Shown here: in pieces, positions 55,467-64,000 of the stretch
How positions within the stretch are numbered: the stretch's first letter is position 1
Layout of the letters: every line of letters starts with the position of its first letter
DNA from: Branchiostoma floridae
Lineage: Eukaryota; Chordata; Leptocardii; Amphioxiformes; Branchiostomatidae
Assembly (NCBI RefSeq): GCF_000003815.2
Contig: NC_049985.1
Span: 18,191,838-18,255,837, forward strand
DNA: 64,000 nucleotides
Direction of reading: 5' to 3'
Made by a program: the position numbers and the translations under genes
Notes under the pieces: model-generated
What the model was told of the DNA's origin: nothing
The model's database searches: none
Seen by the model: only the letters and a program-made list of their open reading frames with translations

Positions 55467-58084
55467 TCACTTGTCCTGAAACTCGAATGTTGGTGCGGCG
55501 TTTGGCCCAATCTCAGGATTTCCATTTGGGTCTATTGGCGTCTGCACAAGCCTTTTGCCCCAACCTGTAAGTGACGACATCATGCCCATACAGTCCGTCT
55601 TCATCTTGTCTGGGTTTCCATTGAAAGCTTCATGGATGCACTTCAGCAGGCCTGTGTAGATCTTGTTGAAGTTGTCAGAATATTTGCGAGCCTGCGATTC
55701 TGGAGGATAACTCTCGGTTTGAGGGTTAGATATTGACGGCCAGACACCATCTTCAAAGAAAGGCACGAGTCGTCCAACGAAGCTGAATGTCTTCTTACAA
55801 GGTATGTCTTCATCGCATGGGAAGAAGTTGTCAAAACACTGTCCCATTGATGTGTCGTCTGGGTCTGTTTCTCTCAGCCTCCGTCCATGCACCACCTCAG
55901 CAAACTTGAAGTAATGTGAAATCTCATTCCTTTTATCAAACGGGGCGCAAGGGTCGCTCCCTTCGCCCTCGGTAGCGATGTCTATTATCGCATCTAATGC
56001 GCTCCTAAGGTCAGTCACTGCATATGGGGAACTGTCATTACTGCCAAGCCATTGGGCACTCGTTATTTGCTTCTTACTTTCTCCTGTAAATATCGTAACT
56101 CCATTCTCTCCTGCATTCCTCTCCAGTTTGGCCATGGGGTAGAGGATCTGATAGATGTAGATGGCGCCGATGGTCTGAGGCCTCGTCGTTGTCTTTTCAC
56201 ACAACTTGCAGATTTCCCTAGCAATGTCGTTAGGGTTGTCATCACTGTATCTTATTATACGTTTTCTTTGAGTGCGAAGATACTGAACCACTTCAGAATC
56301 CGTTATTGTACAGTCTGGCCTCTCTATCCCCTGGAAAACGGTTCGAATGTGGTTCAAAGAGCATCTCGCGAGCTTTACCACAAGACCAGGGTTGGCTCCC
56401 CCTGGAAGTGCTGCTGGATAGGACGGTACTATAGACCGATGGTTCAATTTTGGCGCACCCCCAATCGCGTTCAGGAGGTTGGAGACCAGAGCCATATGTT
56501 TCATCTCATCGACAACAACACTTTTGATCAGGGCGGCCACCTCTCTGTTGTAGCCATCTTTTATCGAGAACAGCGCACTCAGGTAGGGAGGAATAGTAGA
56601 CAGCTCTAGTTGGAGAGCAATCTGGAGGGTCCGTTTTAGATCATCTAAGGTGTCCGTGATCGTACCCAACAGTGGGTTGTCTAACCATGATAAAATCATC
56701 TTTCGTTTTTGCGGGGACAGGTCCCTGGTCACAGGCATGTAGTTGGAGTGAGCTACTGGGAGATCATTAAGAGCATGTCTGAGTAATTTCAATTTTCCAG
56801 TAACATCCTCGTAGCTTGCAAGGTTGATCATTGGCTTCATGACGGGATAGAGGTTGGCGTACTGTTGGAATATCGGGTAGACATGTTCGTACCAGGTTAC
56901 CTCACCAGGAGTGAAGGTGAACTCTGAATACAGGTGGATTGATACCGTTAAGTCCTGAACCTTGAATTCTGTCCCATCATCACCTTTCTTGGCCATTATA
57001 TCATAGAAGTATACCTGGCCATCAAGCTGCTTTCCCCCCCTAGGTTCACCAGGATTACTGGACCGGAATGTAATCGTGGAAATACCGTCGTTGCCGGATG
57101 GTTCAGTGCTGCTGATAACTATTGCTGGACTCGAGTCGAATAGAGGAAAGAACACGATGGATATCTGATCAGCAGACCTGCCATACTGGAAAGTGCGAAA
57201 CCTCATTGTCCAGTCACTGTTGGGCTCTTTTCGCATAACATGGTTGTCGACAGCCTCGACGAACAAGCCATCTTGTCTTTCCTTCAACACTGGCTCGCAG
57301 TGCGTTGGGGACATTCCTTGTACGACCGCTAATGGGGTGTTCTTAATTGTTTCAATTACCGTGTCTGTCACTGAAAGGTAAGTGATGCCTGCAGTCCTCT
57401 GAAACCAGTCGTCTCCACCGAGTGTGATTTTTCCCAGGTTGTATTTCTCGTTGTCCAGAAGTTCGCGTCCTCGCGTCGTTCCTTTGTACTGAATAAGGTA
57501 CAGAGGTCCACCTGATGATTCGACTACGTTACCTTTAATGTCGAACTTCATGCTGTTGGCAAAGTCCAATACTACATTCTTCGTGAGGCTGTCAACATAG
57601 AATGGCACGTGACCACGCCCTTCAATACCTTCATTAGCCCACAGCATTCTTTTGTATGGACCATAAGGCAGAGGATTCTCTGACACAACTGCAGAAATGG
57701 TCCCAACCACACGGCCATACGGAAAGTCGGGAGACTTTGGGTCCACTATCATGTTGCGGACGTTGAGTTTGGCGTGCAACTGAAATCCACGTTCACAACG
57801 AAGGGACTTTACCTGCTGTATGAACGTGGACCTTCTTGATAGAAGCCCGTTGGTCCACTCCACATTCTGTAAGGTCGACAAAAAGACTGCAGAAAACCTG
57901 GTACTAATATACACTGTCCCGCAGTCCGATCCTTCACAGGCGTTGTGCATGTGGTTGAATGACCGGGGTTTGAGGTCCCCTTTGAAGAACCCATCCACGC
58001 CTATTACGAGGCCCCATATCTCAGATTGTACTTGATTGTCTGTATCCAGATCGACGAGCTTGCCTGCGGTTGTGCTGTCTGAAC
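55467..58084 (-). CDS. VioB-like gene, second exon
   Basis: The acceptor is GATTATCCAG. The exon has 871 codons plus a stop without interruption, entering in phase 1. It is far longer than any other exon in the window. It starts SDSTTAGKLVDLDTDNQVQS and ends APTFEFQDK. A start inside it (a GTG at 57998) is not needed because the frame continues upstream to the acceptor. Confidence 0.88.
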
Positions 58085-59838
58085 CTGGATAATCAACGTA
58101 GCTTCATTTAGGCATTTTTGTGCTAAATGAGTAAATTAAATACGAGCACTGTGGGTAAGGCCATGTTGATTTGATTAAATTGATGACATCCACGTGGGAT
58201 GACATCCAGCAATTTTCGGTCAAAAATGAAGAACCAAAAGACTGTAAATCGTACAACAGCTGCAAAATGAGCAAACACATACCGTAGATTGCAAAAGAAT
58301 ATCGAAAAATCGAATACTAATGTCACAGAATGCCAATGTCAATTCCAAGGTGTGTTTAGTCATTTGTGCGAAATTCCTGACCACTTAGTCTTAGATTTCA
58401 TGCTTTCATAATGAAGGCAGCTTTTTTTGGGTCAAACTAATCAAGTCAACTTGGCCTAATGAAGGAAAAGTGTAAACTCAAGGTTTTTTTTGCTTCCACC
58501 TTAGGTTAGTGGCAAAACCAACAATAAAACGTTTTATAAGCAAAAACAGTAAGGATGCCAAAACCCGATTTGGCTCATATTTTGCACAGTAATTAGACTT
58601 GGCCGACAATCCTCAACAAAGCATTCTGTCAGCTCAAGACCCATTGTGGCCCATTTGTACAATTTTGAGGAGCTGTAAATCTCAAAGTGTACAATATTTT
58701 TGCTTGAAATCTATCACATGTATAGATACATAAAATAGCTATTAGTTGAATTCTTGCAAAATTTGTCTGAGTCAGCTAGGGACATTCTCAATTGCACGTT
58801 AATTGAACCACTAATTTCTTTAGACGGGATAACACGGGTGTGGTTATCTTGAGCTCAACTCAGTCACTCATAAAATCCTGAACAACAAATTCAAATACTT
58901 CAATCTCAAGAAAACATATGCCTTTACCTTTGTGCCAAATTTCAACTCATTCGATGTAAAGATGAGGCTGCTATAAAACCGGTGGCATTACTTTTTGAAC
59001 GCCCCTCGAAGGAAACTTTTCCCAATTTCGAAAAAATGTAATTTTTTTTCTAATTTTGAAATACAAAGTCTAAGACAATGCTATAGTTTATTTTTCCTGT
59101 CAAGTGCAAACCTTTGTATGGTCGATTAATTGTATGCTTGAAAGTTTATGTGTTTCACCTTGCCGTGTGGCTGTCCCAAAAAGCAGTCCACGCTTTACAA
59201 GTATCCTCAACTTCAATTACGGTGCAAATCGTGAGCCAAATCAATTTTTTAAAACTATTGTTTGATCCTTAGATCTTGCAATGTTGATGGATAGATTAAT
59301 CATACCGATGGTGATTGAACGGAAAGCTTAGTCAAAAGATATGGGACATTAGAATCTTAAAAAGGAAGGCGTGAACAAACGTAGTCCCAACAGAAATGTT
59401 GATAACAACCTATATTCTACCAATCCTTCCTGAAACTGAGACCACCAGCGTACAGCATTATCATAATAATTACAAAATGGTGATATTTCATTCATGCAAA
59501 GGGATAATTCTGAATATCCTACATTCGCAAGGATGTCTTTTGAAATCGCGGACATAAATATTACCTATCAATCAATCAATCTTTATTACGCGACAAGTGT
59601 ACGGGTACAATACCTATGATCGGTTGACCGACAATAGGGTCGTTTTCGACACAGTGTCCGTCCTTGAGGCAGACTTTCGTCACTTTACAGTCGACCAACC
59701 GGAAATCATTACTTCCTTTGGGGTTGAAGTGAGGATTGTGCATGGGGTCAAACTTGTGGATGTCGAAATTTGACCAGTCGTTGTTGTAAGTTGAGACGTC
59801 AGCAAGAAATCTCCCAGCAAAGTTCAAACGCAGTATAG
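55467..59838 (-). CDS. VioB/RebD-like protein with ferritin-like domain
   Basis: Two exons (59614-59838 and 55467-58084) join in phase 1, at ...QPIIG-SDSTTAGKLVDLD, to give over 940 residues. The N-terminal part (NFAGRFLADVSTYNND; NPKGSNDFRLVDCKVTKVC; GKLVDLDTDNQVQSEIWG) matches the N-terminal half of VioB/RebD-type proteins. The C-terminal half has a ferritin-like domain of the iminophenyl-pyruvate dimer synthase family: LELSTIPPYL (Glu at 56604-56606), DEMKHM (E and H at 56496-56507), QTIGAIYIYQILY, and SHYFKFAEVVHGRRL. In bacteria VioB and RebD dimerise oxidised tryptophan products in violacein and rebeccamycin synthesis. The substrate here is unknown. The family looks bacterial, so horizontal transfer is the simplest reading. 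The first codons are not identified, because only a few residues should precede LRLNFAGRF. Confidence 0.85.
58159..58456. mobile_element. MITE, GGCCATGTTGATTTGATTA ends (298 bp)
   Basis: TAA target duplications lie at 58156-58158 and 58457-58459. It lies in the intron of the VioB-like gene, close to the acceptor. It is the compact relative of 48906-49775. Confidence 0.88.
58460..59613. other. intron of the VioB-like gene
   Basis: No additional exon is needed: the flanking exons join in phase within a continuous conserved sequence. Confidence 0.5.
59614..59838 (-). CDS. VioB-like gene, first visible exon
   Basis: The acceptor is TTCCTGCAG and the donor GTATTG. The 225-bp exon enters and leaves in phase 1. 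It encodes LRLNFAGRFLADVSTYNNDW through NPKGSNDFRLVDCKVTKVC to DPIVGQPIIG. The true start must be in a short upstream exon. One option is an ATG at 60027, whose frame meets a weak GTAGTC donor in the right phase. Confidence 0.8.
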
Positions 59839-60472
59839 CTGCAGGAATAACATCACATGTATATAGGCATAATCAATGATGCACAAATTCTGGATAAGCA
59901 TAAGGGTGTTCAATATGTTTCCTCCACACAGAATCGATCCTGGATTAGAGAAAAGACTACCTAGTATATAAACCATCCGACTGAGATGATCCATAATTAA
60001 CCGATGAAAAACCATAAACTGCCTCATTGACTATTCATTAAAGTGCGACATGGTGGATCCCACAAAAATTGATATCTACGTCAAGTACAACGTTCAAGAG
60101 TACAAACAGATAAATTGCGACTGACAAAAGGACAACGATTGACTGGAGTTAATGCATATAAAGATTTCTTGTAAGTACCTCTGATTGTACGGTGTTTGCG
60201 ATAGGTCTAGAGTCCATAGATAGACGGACACAATGTTTGGTGGTGGTTTTAATTTCATTTTGCAGACAGGTTGATTTATTTAATTTGTAGCCTCATTTGA
60301 TTAGCCTTTACACATTTGCTGTATGTTTATCGTTATTTCATTATTTCATTATAAAGGGTGAACACTGACACCACCGCGCTGCCTGGTGGATAAACAGGAC
60401 AAAAAGTCAGAGGCAAAAAACACTCAGTGACAAATTTGTTCTTGTCGCCTCCCTTACACAAAACTGTCTTTT
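59839..60472. other. 5' flank of the VioB-like gene
   Basis: Should contain the missing 5' exon and promoter. No convincing TATA box or start was identified. Confidence 0.35.
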
Positions 60473-61612
60473 TATCTTCGCCAAGAAGATAATGTTTTCT
60501 GTTACATGGGTCTGTATGTAGGTCAACAGCATATAACTCGAGAAATTGTGAATGAATCTTTTTGACTTTTGGTAGGTGTGTAGCGGTTGTGGAAAGGCAT
60601 GCCTAGTTCGAAAACGGTTTACCTGGCGTTTGCCTACAGTACAGCAGCGAGCTTGGTTTGTTTTTTGCGGTTTGTTTTGGGCACCATAAGTCGAAATATA
60701 ACTGGGGGATTTTCACGATATTTGGTAGGTGTCTAGCGGTTGTGGAGAGGATTGTCAAGTGCGAGAATGATTTAGCCAACTTTTACCTATGGTGCTGTAG
60801 CTGGCTTTGTACGTAAGTGCGTTTTTTTGTATACAAGATAACTCGAGATGTTGTTGATGGATGTTAATGATATTTGGTGGATAGGTAGGGGTCACAAAAA
60901 GAAAGGTCAAGTTCGATGATGGACCATCTAGCGGCTTGCTAAGATACTGCAGTGGAACTTTCATTTTTTTATATGTCGCGTTCTGGACATGCTGTGCTCA
61001 TGATTTTTAAGTGGTCGATAGCTCTTGGGGCAGAGTGTAAGTGCTGTGAGTTTGGGCCTCCTACCGGCCTTTTTTGGAATTGCAGGCGCCCGGTTTCCTT
61101 TCAAAATTTGGACGAGAAATTCTCGAGAACGTGTTGACGGATCGTCATGATTTTTGGTCTGTAGATAGAATGAGTGATGACTTACATAATGAAATACTAA
61201 TTATGCAAATCAACATATAATTTGCATAATTACTGAAGAAAGTGTAGAACTCTCCTGCATCACATTATAAGACCTGATTTGGGGGACAGTTTTGGTTGGT
61301 AATTAGGTCAGGTAAACAAGCACTTGTTAGCCGGGTGTGATGTTTATTTTTCAAAGAAATGTAGAAGCCCTGGGGTCATGGAAAAGTGTGTTGTGGTTCT
61401 GTGTCCTTGTTTATGAATAAGCTTTAATCACATTGAACTAGTGGGAGTCAGTTGGGATGGATAAAAGGGAATTTTCAACCGCTATATACACGCTTTCATG
61501 CAGCCGTTTACTTATGGCAGCTACTCTCACTGGTAATACATGACTGAGACCTTGAGGTCTTTCTTTGATAAAGGCACTCCCCATAATAAGCCTTGATTAT
61601 TTGGCGAAGGTA
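60473..61612. repeat. element with degenerate internal tandem units
   Basis: The left end TCTTCGCCAAGAAGATAATG and right end TTTGGCGAAGGTATGTGTTC are roughly inverse. Inside, units of about 150-300 bp share AACTCGAGA and TTTGGTAGGTGTNTAGCGGT. It is probably a non-coding mobile or satellite-derived repeat. Confidence 0.55.
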
Positions 61613-61670
61613 TGTGTTCCGTGGAACTGTAGTTTTCTACTCCAGTCTTTTTCAAAATTCAAATTCGCGT

Positions 61671-62630
61671 GAAATCGCGTGACGCAATCGGTTAGGTGTT
61701 TGACCTAGACCCCAGAGGTAACAGGTTCGAAACCGCTGATTTGTCCCGATGTTGTTCCCTCGGGAAAGGCAATTTACACGAGTTTCACTCAGGTGAAAAT
61801 GAGTACCTAGCTTCGGTTAGGACGTCCCTCTGTTAAATGGAGGTCTTTTCACGCGGGGTCTTGTGTCAAGCCCAGCCTGCAGCTGCGGGTGTCCATACGA
61901 AACTATTTCACACTACCTTTTGCACTGCCCTACCTATAATTACCAGCGCTCAGTTCTCATCGGCAAACTCTCTGGGTTACTTGTACATATACTTGATTTC
62001 CACAGCCTTGCAAATAATGCCAAAGAAATGTTGATTTTACAAGGTAGTTCTTTCTGCTCCTTCAATGTCAATTGCAGAATTATAGAAGCAACACATGAGT
62101 ACATTGCAACAACAAATCGTTTTTAGATTCAAGTATAATTTCTTTGTTTTAGTTTTCTACTCCAGTAAGGGAGATCGACTCACGCACACTGTTCATACAT
62201 ATGTAATTATCTATTTATTATTGTCCTGTATAATTTATTATTTTCAATTCTTGTATAAGTGGCGGCGTTAATATAAGTTGAATGTAACTTGAGTCCGCCG
62301 TCACTTAGTCCTCGTCCATTTATTTGTATTTTTACACGTATTTCAATAAAGAAAAAAAAAATGGAGGTCGCGTTATTGAAGAGAGCCACACCTCGAGCAC
62401 GGTAAAGATCCCACCACACTTATCGAAAAGAGTAGGGGTCCTTCCCGGTGTGAGTGGTTCAGAACCTATAGTCCTTTGGCCGCCGATGGGGCAGCTACTG
62501 TCGTATTGAGGTCACCTGAGTGGCGCCGAATGGCAGCTCGCTCCAGATTTAGCCCCGCCTATTGTAACGTCCTCGCAATTCAGCCCCTCGCTGCGAAGAG
62601 AGAGTAGTCGGCCCACCCAATAACTAAATG
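61671..62630 (+). mobile_element. tRNA-derived SINE split by a LINE
   Basis: The head has GCGTGACGCAATCGGTTAG and a B box (GGTTCGAAACC), with the same body as 24801-25303. The body is interrupted at 61845 and resumes at 62361 after a LINE insertion. Confidence 0.88.
61846..62360 (+). mobile_element. 5'-truncated LINE 3' end inserted in a SINE
   Basis: Encodes the last part of a reverse transcriptase protein (CSCGCPYETISHYLLHCPTY; C-x-C ... H-x-x-x-x-C knuckle, 61863-62126). A 3' region, AATAAA at 62345-62350 and an A tail follow. AAATGGAGGTC is duplicated on both sides (61835-61845 and up to 62369), a target-site duplication. Confidence 0.92.
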
Positions 62631-62849
62631 ACTAATCAAATACGTCCATTGACCTTCCGGACACGTCAACAAGGTGATCTTTTTAATTCTTCCACCTTTC
62701 GAAATCGCAATTGTCTATTCAATCAGCAAGGACACAATCATCAACCAGATAAATCTGCAGCAGGCATGGAAAGTATTGTACTTAGAAAGTACGGTAAATT
62801 AATGACTCGTCTCCGTTACTCTCCAATAGAATAAAACGAAAAAAAACCA

Positions 62850-62955
62850 TTCACGGATTCGGCTGCGCATGCACGGGTCAAAGGTGAAGGCCCTTGAGAC
62901 GCAGGTCGAGGCAAGAAATGTTTGATTGACCTTTGATCTGCGCATGTGCAGTTGG
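62850..62955. promoter_or_regulatory. NRF1-like motif pair
   Basis: GCTGCGCATGCACGG and CTGCGCATGTGCAG, about 80 bp apart, resemble the NRF1 consensus (YGCGCAYGCGCR). Each is near a TCAAAGGT- or ACCTTTGA-type word. Function is unknown. Confidence 0.25.
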
Positions 62956-63008
62956 ATTTATGATTGGACTTATGCTATAAGTAACTGCAAAAAAGAGCGT
63001 AAACTTAC

Positions 63009-63074
63009 CAGAGGAACTGGTGGGTTCAGTTTCAACTTCGTCTTCATCGCGTTCACAGGAGTCGTCAATGGAGC
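63009..63074 (-). CDS. candidate orphan exon, acidic
   Basis: The acceptor is TTCACTTTAG and the donor GTAAGT. The 66-bp exon, phase 1 on both sides, encodes SIDDSCERDEDEVETEPTSS. No partner exons are recognised in the window. Confidence 0.3.
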
Positions 63075-63354
63075 CTAAAGTGAAGAGTAACATCGATTCT
63101 TCAGGGGTTTTTTTTCTCAGATTAAATGGAAATGCTACATACATGAAAAACTCACTAATAAGCAACTATAATTCAAGATCTGCCATACGTCAAGGAGGAA
63201 ATAACGACAATGATAATGATACGGACAACCCATTGCATCAAACACCTCAATATTACAGCATTCAAACTAGTACTCTGGGAATCCATACTTTGACGACCTC
63301 ATACATTCATGAAAAATGATATTTACATTTACCATTTAAATTTACCAACGGACC

Positions 63355-63912
63355 TCCAAAAAACCCAAAACATTTTGGTCATACATAAAAGGCCTGAAGA
63401 GATACCTTGTCGGGGTAGCCACTCTAAAGGTGGGGAGTACCATTATTAGTGACAGTGAGAAAAAAACAGAAGCACTCAGTTTACAGTTTAAAAGTGTATT
63501 CACAGAAGAAGACACCACAGACATGCCATCCCTCGGGCACCCCTGCACCCCTCCTATGGAACAAATAGAAATTTCTACTTATGGTGTTAAAAAAATGTTG
63601 CAAGGCCTCAATCCCTCCAAAGCATCCGGGCCCGATCAAATACCTCCTTGGTTCCTCAAAATGACAGCCAGTGAAATCGCACCTGTTTTAACCAACATTT
63701 TCCAACAATCGCTTGACACAGGAGAAATCCCCAAAGACTGGAGAGATGCAAATATATGCGCCATTTTCAAAAAGGGAGATAGAGCGGTCCCCAGTAAACA
63801 CAGACCTGTTTCACTCACCTGTATTTCCTGTAAGCTACTGGAACACATTATCCATAGCCATATCATGAAACACTTTTAGTAGAAGGCCACAATATACTAA
63901 CGGACTACCAGC
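63355..63912 (+). pseudogene. LINE reverse transcriptase fragment (N-terminal part), broken
   Basis: An open frame runs from KPKTFWSYIKGLKR through NPSKASGPDQIPPWFLK, DWRDANICAIFKKGD and KHRPVSLTCISCKLLEHII, the fingers/palm start of a non-LTR reverse transcriptase. It ends in stop codons at about 63877. Conserved sequence (EGHNILTDYQ) continues in another frame until a MITE begins at about 63914. Confidence 0.88.
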
Positions 63913-63913
63913 A

Positions 63914-64000
63914 TTACTCTCCAAGCAGAGGTTTAGGCTCCGGCTGTTTTTTAACGTTTTTTTAGTCGTTTTTATCGGGCTTTCTATTTTGTCATTTTTT
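63914..64000. mobile_element. TACTCTCCAAGCAGAGG-ended element, cut by window end
   Basis: Has the same left terminus and following bases as 40981-41178. It interrupts the LINE reverse transcriptase at the codons after DYQ. Confidence 0.75.

Noticed and set aside
57193-57381. Frames antisense to, or in other frames of, the VioB-like gene (also 56052-56609, 57820-58035)
   Set aside because: Shadows of the 2.6-kb exon.

Overview
The window looks like genome assembly from an invertebrate chordate. My best guess is amphioxus (Branchiostoma). The grounds are: multi-exon genes with GT-AG introns; a clear metazoan LRRC58 orthologue; tRNA-derived SINEs; many short TIR elements; frequent TACATGTA-type words; and eleven N gaps, three of exactly 100 N. 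It is not bacterial, so there are no operons, ribosome binding sites or CRISPR arrays. Coding exons are sparse and most of the window is introns and repeats.

Layout. (1) 885-6193, plus strand: three phase-0 exons of an unrecognised, highly charged protein. It has 15 copies of a 19-residue acidic-serine/basic repeat, then a coiled-coil region, a 37-residue repeat and a conserved-looking C-terminal module. (2) 6686-18789, minus strand, possibly starting at 24679: a chain of small exons that can be joined by intron phase. It encodes a Ulp1/SENP-type (C48) cysteine protease domain followed by a serine-rich linker and a module of the type seen in multicopy, transposon-related invertebrate genes. 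That module carries a 2-bp frameshift. (3) 18925-28600: repeats, including a hAT-like end, a duplicated contig end at a 100-N gap, a SINE, a tandem duplication holding a MITE next to its empty site, and a satellite-like array. (4) 30415-43909, minus strand: LRRC58. Its first, second and last exons are visible, and partial tandem copies of exon 2 and exon 4 sit just upstream of the real acceptors. Its introns hold MITEs, minisatellites and a segmental duplication with a hAT-like insertion. (5) 45000-49800: LINE fragments, MITEs and weak traces of a gene starting near 48237 on the minus strand. (6) 50100-55400: a long inverted repeat enclosing a perfect hairpin, and minisatellites. (7) 55467-59838, minus strand: two exons of a VioB/RebD-like protein with a ferritin-like domain (iminophenyl-pyruvate dimer synthase type). 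This is a bacterial-looking enzyme family in an animal genome and the most notable gene here. (8) 60470-64000: nested repeats (a LINE inside a SINE) and a broken LINE reverse transcriptase cut by a MITE.

The genes do not form an obvious pathway. The strongest points for follow-up are the intron-containing VioB-like gene, the phase-assembled Ulp1 gene, the 19-residue NLS/acidic repeat protein, the acceptor-plus-half-exon duplications in LRRC58, and two mobile elements whose pre-insertion sites survive in neighbouring duplicate copies.
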